DNA of 64,000 nt from positions 4,591,371 to 4,655,370 of the forward strand of contig CM077159.1 of assembly GCA_039583875.1 (NCBI GenBank), written 5' to 3'. The stretch comes from Platanthera guangdongensis (taxonomy: Eukaryota; Streptophyta; Magnoliopsida; Asparagales; Orchidaceae). Made by a program: the position numbers and the translations under genes. The first letter of the stretch is position 1. The number at the start of each line of letters is the position of its first letter. Below the pieces are notes generated by a model. That model saw nothing but the letters and a program-made list of their open reading frames with translations. It had not been told where the DNA came from and searched no databases. Below are positions 52,762-62,670 of this stretch, one piece after another.

Positions 52762-55700
52762 CTACACAAGATTCAACATTCCCAATTCAAATTTGAAGGT
52801 GTTGAACTTAGCTTCATCTAGTGGCTTAGTGAAGATATCAGTCACTTGCTTGTCTGTGGAGACAAACTCAAGGGAGATGTCTTTCATTTCCACATGTTCT
52901 CTAATGAAATGATACCTAATTTCTATATGCTTAGTCCTGCTATGAGAGACAGGATTCCTAGCTATAGAAATTACAGTAGTAGAATCACAAAAGAGTGGAG
53001 TTATATTTATCTGAATATTGTAGTCCTGAAGTTGATGATGGATCCACAACAACTAAGCACAACAGCTTCCAGCTGAAATATACTCTGACTCTACTGTTGA
53101 GATTGCAACACTTGTCTGTTTCTTACTTCTCCAAGAGACTAGCCTTCCACATAGAAATTGACAGGAGCCTGAAGTGATCTTCCTATCCTCCTTGCAGCCA
53201 GCAAAATCTGCATCTAAATAGCAATTTAGTTCAAATTCCTCATTCTTGGGGTACCATAGACCAAGATCTGGGGTGCCCTTAAGATATCTCAAGATTATTT
53301 TTCACAGTAGTATAGTAAGACTCTTTAGGGCACGCCTGATAGCTAGCACAGACAAATGTTGCATACATAATGTCAAGCCTAATTGTTATGAGGTATAGAA
53401 GGGAGACAACTATACCTCTATATAGAGTTTGATCAACAGGCTTTCCTGGATCATCTTTGCCTATAGGCATACTTGAGCTCATGGGAGTTCTTATGGTGGA
53501 AGCATTCTCCATGCCATATTTCTTGATTATCACCCTGGTGATTTTTTACTGGGATATCAATAGACCATCATCAGTCTGTTTTACTTGGAGTCCCAAGAAA
53601 AACTTCAATTCACCCATACTACTCATCTCAAACTTCCCTTGCATAAGTTTTGCAAACTTCCTGCAGAGGTTGTCATCAGTAGAGCCAAATATTATGTCAT
53701 CAACATAAATCTGGACTAGAATGATCTTTCCCTTAGATTCTCTTAGGAATATGGTCTTGTCTATCTTGCCCCTTGAGAATTTGTTCTCAATGAGGAAGGT
53801 AGACAATGTCTCATACCATGCTCTTATTGCTTGCTTATGCCCATAAAGAGCTTTCCTAAGACTATATACAGCAGAAGGAGAGTTAGAATCATTAAAACCT
53901 GGAGGCTGCTCCACATAAACCTCTTCCTTCAAGTCCCCATTTAGAAATGCTGACTTGACATCTATCTGTAATATCTTGAATCCCTGGAAGGCTGTAAATG
54001 CAAGGATGAGTCTGATTGCTTCCAAACTAGTAATTGGGGCAAAGGTTTGATCATAATCAATTCCTTCTTCCTGTTTATACCCTTTGGCCACCAGTTTGGC
54101 TTTATTCGTGATTACAATGCCATTTTCATCAAGTTTATTTCTAAAAATCCACTTGACTCCAATGACATTGAGTCCATTTGGTCTGGGAACCAGCTTCCAG
54201 ACCTTTTACCTTTTGAACTGGTTCAGTTCTTCCTGCATTGCACTAATCCAGAATGGGTCTTAATTTGCTTCTTCAAATTTCTTAGGCTCTTCTTGTGACG
54301 GGAAGATGGAATAAAGTGATGTGGTTAGACTCCTGCTTCTGGTCTGTACACCTTGGCTAGCCTCACCTATTATCTACTCTAGGGGATGATCTCTAAGATA
54401 TTTTACTATAGGGGGCAGTCTGACTGCTTCCTGTTGATTATCATTTTCTTCAGTAGGTTGGTCTTCATTTCTAGCTTGACTGCCCTGTACTTCCTCTAGA
54501 TAGCATCCGTCTCCACAATCTTCTTGCAAAGCTGGGACTTGATCCTTGATGGAGAGCTTTTCCATCATATCTGTTCCTACAGAGCTAGGCAAAGAGCTTG
54601 ACAGCTCACTGTCAATCATGCATGACTCATCAAACACTACATGGATTACCTCTTCTACAACTTGATTTGTCAAGTTGTAGACTCTATATGCCTTACTGTT
54701 ATTGTTGTACCCAACAAATATCCCCTCATGGGATTTGGCAGCAAACTTAGTCATTTTTGACTTACCATTGTCTAGGATGAAACACTTGCAACCAAAGATC
54801 CTGAAGTAGGATATGTTTAGTTTTCTGCCCTTCAAGATCTCATAGGGAGTCTCCTTTTGTCATTTGGTGATAGAAGCCCTGTTGAGTACATGACATGCAG
54901 TGTTAACTACCTCAGCCCAGAAATATTTAGGGAGAGAAGTGTCACTCAATAGTGTTCTCCCAGCTTCTATGAGAGTCCTGTTTTTCCTCTCAGCTAACCC
55001 ATTTTGCTGGGGTATTCTTGGAGAGGAGAACTCTTGATGAATCTCTTTATCTTCACAGAATGTAGTCATAGCAGCAGACAGAAACTCAGTTCCATGATCA
55101 CTTATCATTCTGACCACAGAGCATGCAAGCTCATTCTGAATTTTCCTGACAAAATTTATGAAGACCTCAAGGGTTTCATCCTTTCTTCTAAGGACGAACA
55201 CCCAAGTTAACCTAGAATAGTCATCAACCACCACAAGGGTGTAAACCTTCCTACCTAGACTATAAACAGGCATAGGACCAAACAAATCCATATGCAGGAG
55301 ATACAAGCATCTCACAGAGTCTTTGGCCCCAATTCTCTTGAAAGAGGTCTTTGTCTACTAACCCTTTTGGCAAGCAACACAGATACCATCCTTGGAGCAT
55401 TTCATTTTGGGATCATTCCTAACAAGCTCATCACTAAATTGTTGACCAATGGTCTTATAATTCAAATGAGCGAGTCACTTGTGCCACTGGACACAATATG
55501 AGACTTTCTCATCTGCAACTTGACATATAGGGGAACTATTTTCCAAGTAAGAAAAATTCAAGCAATAAACATTCCCACTCCTAGTGCCTGTTAAGATGAC
55601 ACTTTGGTCACTTAACCTCTTGATGTTGCACTTATACTTGTGGAAGGAAATGTCATAACCAAGATCACATAGTTGGCTTATGCTTATGAGGTTCTCTTGC

Positions 55701-55933
55701 AACCCCTCCACATAAGCCACAATTGTGATGGTGATTATGCCATTTGAGATATTACCATAGCCTATGGTTATCCCCTTGTCTGAGCATCCAAAAATGACCT
55801 TGGGTACATTCTTTAATGGAGTGTACTCCTTTAATAGCTCCTTTGTTCCAGTCATGTGCCTGGAACATCCACTGTCCAAGTACCATTTAGGGGATTTGGT
55901 ACTTAAACTAACCTGAAAAGAATGCAAGTCGCC
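52762..55933 (-). pseudogene. Element E pol: protease, integrase, RT, RNase H
   Basis: On the minus strand one frame runs from about 55933 to 53290 with stops only, then shifts once for the end of RNase H. Protease WYLDSGCSRHMT (about 55887-55852); GAG-pre-integrase ENLISISQLCDLGY; integrase with VVVDDYSRLTWVF, MISDHGTEF and LAERKNRTLIEAG, so D-D-E is intact; RT with [24 protein letters not shown] and [10 protein letters not shown] (near 53710-53690); RNase H with [13 protein letters not shown] and SRTKHIEIRYHFIREHV, ending at 52762. It is close to the S pol and serves as an internal reference for S's broken codons. Confidence 0.9.
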
Positions 55934-55936
55934 TTA

Positions 55937-57860
55937 CCTTAGGACCCCAATTTCTATTGGGTCCTAGGTTCACATTAGCCTTGAAATAATCATGCCTTCT
56001 TGCAGAATTTCTGAAAGGTTGGCAACCTCTGGACACTAATGGATTGTGTCAGCATTCTACAACATAGTGGCCCAGTTTGTCACAACGCCAGCTCTCATAG
56101 ATATTATATCTCCTTTTCTCTTTGGGACAAGCATTTGGCTGTACTACTTCCTGAACATTGGGGAGATGTGCTCCTCTATACTTCTGCCTTCTTTCAGCAG
56201 CAATTTGACTGAAGGACAGTCTTTCAGCTGGATGTGTTGGTCTTCTCTGAGAACCACGAGTTGCATGTCTCTTTTCAGCTAACATGCATGTGATAGCATC
56301 TGAGATTGTCATTCCAGCCCTACCGGAAGACTCACCTTGAGTCATAACTTTTGCTGGATGATTTGGATTTTTAGAAGCAACAATAACTTTGAGTTTTGGG
56401 GATGCAGCACCAAAAATAAATGGTCTAGGATAGGACATTTAGATTTCCTCATGGGCAGTCTTAAAGGCTTTCACATGGCAATACCTTCCACCATGGCTGG
56501 AGCCACATTGGTCCATACTAGTGGATCTGTCGTTCTCCTAGTGACCATAATAGCTTTCATGGTCATACATGTTAGAAGGCAACAACACTCTCTGAAAAGG
56601 AATTTGAGGCAGTGAGGCTGGAGGCACAACGAGTGCCTTCACTTTTCCCTTTCCTCTTGGATTTGAAGGTCTAGCAGGTCCCTTAAAACCCAACCCTTTC
56701 TTACCAGCTTGGGTAAGGTGGGTATCAATTAAGGGCAGCACAGTGCTTGGCTTAGAAAATTTGCTCACCAGCAATTTCACATTTAAGTGATCATTTTCAA
56801 GTTTCTGGATAAGTTTCTCATTTGAGACTCTTACCACAGACTCACTGTCAATGATTTTCTTGAGCTGGGCTGCTTGAGCAGCCATGTTAGTGAGGGCCTT
56901 TTTTTGGTCTTCACACCTGCTTTTAAGACTAAGAAGCTCTTTTGCCTGCCTCTTGCCAAGTAGCTTGCATTTCTTGAAAGCCTCTAGAAGTTCTCCATAC
57001 TTGGCAATTATGGAGTTTACATCATCCTCAGAGTCTGAATCCCCTTCATATCTTTATGATTGAGCTTTAGAGACTAAGTCAGCCTCATGACTAGAAATAA
57101 AAGAATGTAGTTTAGCATGTTCCTGAGTCTGACCAGGCAGATCCTGGCTGCTTTCTTCATCAATCATTGCAATCAATCCATGGCACTGAGCATCTCCTTC
57201 CTCATCTTCATCCACCTCTGAGTCACTATCTGAGTGTGATAAAGAGGCCCTGATCCCTATTCTATAATCAGGGAACTCTTCAGGTTCCTCTTCAGCAACA
57301 GAAATAAGCTCAATATAGGCTCCATCTCTTTCTTCTTTCATTTGTGGTGCTTCTTCACACTTTCTTCTTTCCTCTTTACTGGGTAGTCAGCAATTACATG
57401 CCCAGGTTTGCTGCAGCAAAAACAGATAATGTTGGAGGAAGATTGTTTATTAGATTTAGGAGCATACCTGTTCTCCCAGTGGATTTCCTTCTGTGCTGAG
57501 AGTAGGAAGAAGGTCTTCTGTTCTTCTGATGCCCCTTCTTAATGAATTTCTGAAACTACTTGGACAAGACAGCAAGGTCCTCATCAGATGTATGGTTGTT
57601 AGATGAGCTGGACCTAGAGCTCACAGATTCTGACACAGCAGTTCTCCTCACTAGAGAGATCTTCCTTCTTCTCCTGATTGAAGCATCATCTTTGAAAGCC
57701 ACAGATTTCTACTTGCTCTGTAACTTGCTGGTCTTCTCTTCTTCTTCCTTCCTTGCAGCAGTCTGCATCTTATTGGACAGTAGCTTTCCAAACAGGGTTA
57801 CAGGTGGTGTGTCAGCTAGCTTGCCCATATCCCTGATGGAACAAATCTTTGTGTCCCAAT
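55937..57860 (-). pseudogene. Element E gag, truncated by F
   Basis: The reading starts in mid-gag at 57860 (WDTKICSIRDMGKLADTPP, then VTLFGKLLSNKMQ) because F inserted there. Knuckle 1 is CFCCSKPGHVIADY (57420-57379; last Cys is Tyr, as in S). The acidic block DSDSEVDEDEEGD, a coiled coil (56885-56750) and a decayed second knuckle SWRCDKLGHYVVEC (about 56094-56052) follow. Several stops and frame changes. A one-base difference near 55935 puts the gag out of frame with pol. Confidence 0.85.
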
Positions 57861-57883
57861 TAAAAGTTAGGGTTAGACCTAAA

Positions 57884-57912
57884 ATACTCTAGAGGGGGGG
57901 TGAATAGAGTAT
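57884..57912 (-). promoter_or_regulatory. Element F terminal poly-C stem-loop
   Basis: ATACTCTA (57884-57891) and TAGAGTAT (57905-57912) form an 8-bp perfect stem around a loop that is a C-run in element sense. This is the D-type stem extended by two pairs. Confidence 0.72.
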
Positions 57913-58713
57913 CTTTAAAACTGTTAATGCTTTTTGCTGATTAATAAAAACTACAGAGTTGGGAAGCTATTTAACATCAGAATTTGGCTGAGAGTAAAAA
58001 GTAGTCCTAAGATAAATTAATCTACCACAGGCACAGCAGAAGTTAAACTAACTATAACATGCACAACAAACCTAACTAGCACAGGCATAGCAAGAACAAA
58101 AGAAAGAGGGCAACCAGACAACATAAGAATTTTATAGTGGTTCCCCAACCTGGGTACATCCACTCTTCTACCACCCTGGTAGGAATCCACTAACAGGTTT
58201 TGATCAGGTGACTGCCACCAATGAGTTTTTGATCAGGTGCTCAATAACCAACCCAACTCTTTTGATCAGGTGACTTACAACCAAGGAATAACTTTTCAAG
58301 GTAGTTAAAGAACCCTTTGTACAGTGAGGTGATGAGAGAGTGATGGTGTTTTCTCTTTCTCAAATATAACTAAGAAGACTTAGTGGATCTTTGATGTTAA
58401 CAAAGCTCCCACTGAGTTATAGAGTTGTTCAGGAAGATTGAGCTTTGCTTCAGGGTGAGTAGGTCTTCAATCTTTAGCTTTGACCAGAAGATCTCCAAGA
58501 ACTTATTAACTGATAAAGCTTTGTTGTCCTTGAAAAATCCTGGAGTGAAGAATGAAGAAGACTCTTGATTTGAATATATGTTCTTCTTCTTCTTTTGTAT
58601 CTTGTGTTAATTATATGGTCTGGGATGCTTGTTTGTTGCCTCTGTTACTGTATTATTGCTTTCTGTATTGCCTCTTGCAGTCATGTGTTCCCTATCGAAA
58701 ATGAGGAAGAAAT

Positions 58714-58724
58714 CCCTTTTATAT
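58714..58724 (-). promoter_or_regulatory. Element F TATA box
   Basis: ATATAAAAGGG on the minus strand, about 250 bp downstream (element sense) of the array. Confidence 0.5.
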
Positions 58725-58979
58725 TTTCTATGAAATTTTCCTTTGAATTTTTGAATTCCTTCCAGCATTGATTACTGACGGCCTTGAGAATGTCTGCATT
58801 AATTGATTTCCCCAACTGTCTCATTGAAAAGTGGCAAGTAATAATCTTGATGAATGATATATTCAATACTGCTTCTAACGGTAATATTCAGAGAATATTA
58901 AGCATTGATTATTTAGGAATTACTGCAATAAAATAATGACAGAAGGAGGGAAAAGTCCAACTCTGGATCTGCACAGAAA

Positions 58980-59352
58980 TCGTCGAGCAAAGAACAGAAT
59001 TTGTCAACCTGGGTCCAGAGTTCGTCGAGCTGAGAAGTTATATTCGTCGACCAGATAATTATTGTTCGTCGACCTGAGATCCAAGATCGTCAAACTAAGA
59101 ACAGTTAACTACTTTCTCTAGAGCCTTGCCAATTCTGTGCATCAAGATCGTCGAGCTGAGAATCTAACTTCGTCGACTGGAGTTCAGTGAAATGTTTTTG
59201 GACTTAGAATATTGAGATGTTTCTGGACTAGAATGTTGAAGTAGAGTATCCAGAAATCGTCGATCTGAGAACTAAGTTCATTGAGATTAACTCAGAGAAT
59301 TGTATCTGAGTTCGTCGAGCTGAGCACAACTTTCGCCGAGCTGAGTTCGACG
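58980..59352. repeat. Element F U3 array of TTCGTCGAGCTGAG motifs
   Basis: About a dozen copies of (A/T)TCGTCGA followed by GCTGAG, CCTGAG or CTGG, with decayed forms, and at the end one inverted pair (GAGTTCGACGAACGTCGAACTC, 59342-59363). Same motif as D and E, seen in the complementary orientation. Confidence 0.8.
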
Positions 59353-59552
59353 AACGTCGAACTCATTTTCCTGAGTCTTTAAAATTTCTCTAAGTCTTGA
59401 GTCTTCTGCAGTCTACTGTTGGCTGATCCATGCAGTGTTCACTCTAAGGACATGGCCTATACTCTAGGACACAGACATGACCCTGGCTATATAGGTTGGG
59501 TCAAACATCCTAGTTTAGTGAACCTAGCCCAAATCCAACTCGGTATCCAACA

Positions 59553-59569
59553 GTCTCCCCCTATTTGGG
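59553..59569 (-). other. Element F polypurine tract
   Basis: In element sense CCCAAATAGGGGGAGAC abuts the 3' LTR, matching the AAATAGGGGGAG tract of S. Confidence 0.82.
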
Positions 59570-59635
59570 TGAGGTCACTAAATACAGACATACAATATTT
59601 ACAAAGCAAGAAAAAATATATCTGGCAGGAAATAT

Positions 59636-60573
59636 TTAAAATATGTAGCAGATATATATGTACAGAGAGCATTGTATCAAGAAATAGATGAGCAGTTTTA
59701 GGGCAACAGAAAAGATAAAACAGTTCAAAATTCTTTTCTTCTTCTTTTGTTCCATGCGCTTCTCCTCTTTAGCTTTTTCACCAGGCTGTGTAAACTTGAT
59801 TTTCCTGTTTGTATTTGCTGCTTGAGTCTTTGTCATTGTCAAATCAGCTGCTCCAATAATATTAAGGGAAGTAGCTCTTGGCACCACAGCTTCTCGATGC
59901 AATTTCATATAATCATCAACATTAAAGAATTTGTTAGCTTTGGAATACCTATTGAGTTCCTCGTTCCTGTATTTGGACATGGTTGAGTATTGCGATGGAT
60001 CGTTTCGTTTAGCTTTTGCCTTGTTTATCATGGATAGGCCAACCAATTACTGGAACCTGGCCATCCTTGCAGTTGTAGCTGTTTCTGGGTCCTCAAAAGG
60101 TACAGGAGGGGAGGCAGGTCTTTTTGAGCTTTCAGCTTTCTGATGTTCAGAGATTTATTATTGTTGATCTTAATGTTGCTGTTGTTGTTGCTGCTTGCAT
60201 GATGAATACGTGTGTTGGCTGCTTCCAGTAGAGGAGGAGGACCTGCCCTGATGTCTCTGATATGTTTGATATTGGGTAGTCCTCTGAGATGAAGAGTCTG
60301 AAGCACCAGTAGCAGGTGGAGGAGGAGGGTCTTTTCTGAATCTCTGAGGAGGAGGTGAGTATTTCCTACTCTTCTTTCTATCTTTCTGCTGGTTCTTGTA
60401 CAACCACATCCATGCTGGCATGCCCTTGTATGGAGTGATGTTCTGAAGAATGTAGTAGGGAGTATCATTTGTTGGGTTGGGTTTTGGAGTAGGAGGTGGT
60501 GGAGCATTCCTCTTCTTAGAAAGTTTCCTTTTCCTAGTAGAGGGACTGTCATCTCTATTGGAGTTACCATTGT
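59636..60573 (-). pseudogene. Element F env-like ORF, C-terminal part
   Basis: On the minus strand one frame reads from 60573 to 59636: RKRKLSKKRNAPPPPTPKPN, then PYKGMPAWMWLYKNQQKDRKK, a Pro/Ser-rich and poly-Gln stretch (near 60200-60170), a TAA at 60050-60048, then MSKYRNEELNRYSKANKFFNVDDY, and a Lys-rich segment. The last 30 residues are hydrophobic (FSVALKLLIYFLIQC), possibly read-on past a lost stop. The position directly upstream of the polypurine tract matches the env-like ORF of S, but sequence similarity to it is not obvious by eye. The 5' part was cut off by G. Confidence 0.65.
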
Positions 60574-60774
60574 GATCTAGAAGTGGTCAAACATGTAACC
60601 TCACTGCCAACGCGATATGAGCCTGCAGGGTCGCACATAAGAGATGTGGATAAGTTGGATGATTGACTGTGTTGGTAAAGGTTACCAATCACCCACCTGA
60701 ATGGGGTTGTGGGCAAAGTGTTGCCTTAAAGAAGAGTCGGGTTGGGCAAGGTGTCGCCTTGGAGGATTAGTGCA

Positions 60775-61085
60775 CGGATTCTCACCGATCGACGACAATC
60801 GTCGAGAAGTGTTCTCTGATTCTCGCCGATCGACGAGAATCGTCGACTGTGTTCAACGTGTATCGTCGGTGATTCTCGACGATCGACGAGAATCGTCAAC
60901 CTACGATTCGATGTGAATCGTCGGGCATTCTCGCCGATTGATTCTCGCCGAATCTGCTGGTGATTCTCGCCGACCGATTCTCGCCGACTGGTTCTCACCG
61001 ATCCTAGCCGATACTCGCCGATTCTTAGTGATTCTCGACGATCGATTCTCACCGATCGGCTGGTGATTCTCGCCGATTCTGGAAC
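60775..61085. repeat. Element G U3 array of ATTCTCGCCGATCGACGAGAAT-type motifs
   Basis: About fifteen copies of GATTCTC(G/A)(C/A)CGA, several fused head to head as CTCGCCGATCGACGAG followed by AATCGTCG, giving near-perfect palindromes centred on GATC or CGATCG. The array ends about 60 bp before the TATA box. Confidence 0.82.
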
Positions 61086-61144
61086 CCTTATTCTTGGGTG
61101 GTCTGCGGATAGCGATACTCCTAAGTCTATTTTATACCTTTGGT

Positions 61145-61152
61145 ATAAATAG
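61145..61152 (+). promoter_or_regulatory. Element G TATA box
   Basis: TATAAATA in TGGTATAAATAGAAT, just downstream of the array. Confidence 0.65.
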
Positions 61153-61689
61153 AATACTTAGGGTTTTCGGGATTGATATGATTTCACAGGCGCGATCTCT
61201 CATCGGCTGATAGAAACCCGCGACGGAAGAGTTCCGTTCCGCGATCGTTCCGCCGATCCCGAATCCCGCCACCGACGGAAGTGTTCCGCTGCCGCCGTGC
61301 TCGCTCCGACGACCACCTCTTCTCCGGCGATAGTCGCTGGTGTTCCTCTTCCTGGCGCGGACCTAGCAGTCCGTGGAATAGCAAGGTACGGTCATCATTC
61401 TTCCCGATCTTCCGTGCGACGAAAAGCTCGGTGTTCTCCCGCTCGTGTGGATTTCTGTAGAGACGTGGACATTATTACACGTGCAACTCGCCACCAGCAG
61501 GAATACAAAGTTTGGAGAATCTCCGTTGAGTTGTGACTCAACGCCACCGAGGTAATTTTTGCCTAGATGAATGTTAACTTCTTGATTCAACTATTATGGT
61601 CCGATCCCATTTCTTTTGGGCTTTCTTGATGTTTTTACTTTCCGCTGCGTGCACAAGCGTTGTGTCATCCTCATAGAGAAATCCAACAG

Positions 61690-61700
61690 TGGTATCAGAG
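61690..61700 (+). other. Element G primer binding site (initiator-Met tRNA)
   Basis: TGGTATCAGAG, one base after the LTR end, is an exact core match. Confidence 0.9.
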
Positions 61701-62670
61701 GTAGGTTTCGGCCATGATTGTTGTATTGGAAGTTATGTTATTCCAGTGCGTGTAAAACTAGGGATTTAGAAGTGTTCTAAATGTCTAGATTTAGTCTTGG
61801 TTCCCCGCCAAGAACGTCTGGAATTTCGTGGTAATTTCTAATAGTTAGAAATTATTGTCTCCTTAGCAGTAACCATCCCTCGAGTATGTTTTGGATTTTG
61901 AATCCAACATAGAGAGATGAGCTTGTCTACTGCTTTAAGTTGAGTTGTCTTTGCTTTTGTCCAATGCATGTAAATCTGAGGATTTGGAAATTTCCGGATG
62001 TTCAGATTTAGCCCTTCCTTCTATCAAATGTTGATGGTGTCAGGATGTGCACATAAGGGATGCATGTGGTTTTAGAAGAATTGTTTTTCTTTGGATGTGC
62101 ACATTGATCAAATGTTGATCATGGTTAATTGTTAACCTATAATTAAAATCCCTTCATCAAATATTAAGTGTTCGGATGCCTTCCGATGGATGACACTCTT
62201 CCTGCCTCGATCGATGAAGTGTGGGCTTGCCAAAGCAAGGTGCATTAATCTATCTTGGTAAGGGTGCGAGCGGATAATTGTGATATCCCACTGTCGACAT
62301 CGGGTCCTACTTAACTAGGTGACCTCAAAGGTTGAGTGCCTAGAGGCATAGGGTTGGCATGCACCATATGATGGATGCGAATAAGGAGTTATTCACCAAC
62401 CATACAAGAATTGCATGAGGATGCAATTGGCAAGCGTTGCCTACCTAAATAACCGCATCGTGAGAGGAAAGCCAAAGCTGACTCATTGTGTTGGTGAAAT
62501 ACGGATCTTGTCCACTAAGAGAGTAGCGCGCATGAACTCTCTGAATTGTTAGTGAGGGCTATCATTTCGAATAAAATAGTGGGAGTATTTTAATTGAAGT
62601 CCAAATTAAAATAAATTGTATTTGAAATTTTGGTACTGATTTTATTCTGCATAAATTCTTGTATAATTCC
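61701..62670 (+). other. Element G leader
   Basis: About 970 bp between primer site and gag ATG. No ORF or domain is recognised; it is unusually long for a copia leader. The phrase ATCAAATGTTGAT(C/G) occurs near 62033 and 62107. Confidence 0.6.

Larger units (their letters stand above)
57861..59552 (-). repeat. Element F 3' LTR
   Basis: 1692 bp; in element sense TGTTGGATACC (59552) to CTAACTTTTA (57861). It shares start blocks with the D LTR. It holds the TTCGTCGA array (59352-58980), a TATAAAAGG box (58724-58714) and the terminal stem-loop (57912-57884). It is inserted in E gag; CCAAT (57856-57860) would be one target duplication copy. Confidence 0.87.
60575..61688 (+). repeat. Element G 5' LTR
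   Basis: About 1.1 kb, from TGATCTAGAAG (start uncertain by a few bases) to AATCCAACA. It includes the TCTCGCCGA array (60775-61085), TATAAATA at 61145, and a GC-rich leader. It is inserted in the env-like ORF of F. Small frames on both strands here have no support. Confidence 0.75.

Noticed and set aside
60028..60570. Long minus-strand frame of 180 codons in element F
   Set aside because: It is Leu/His-rich and out of register; the frame that continues into MSKYRNEELNRYSKANKFF has the coherent env-like text.
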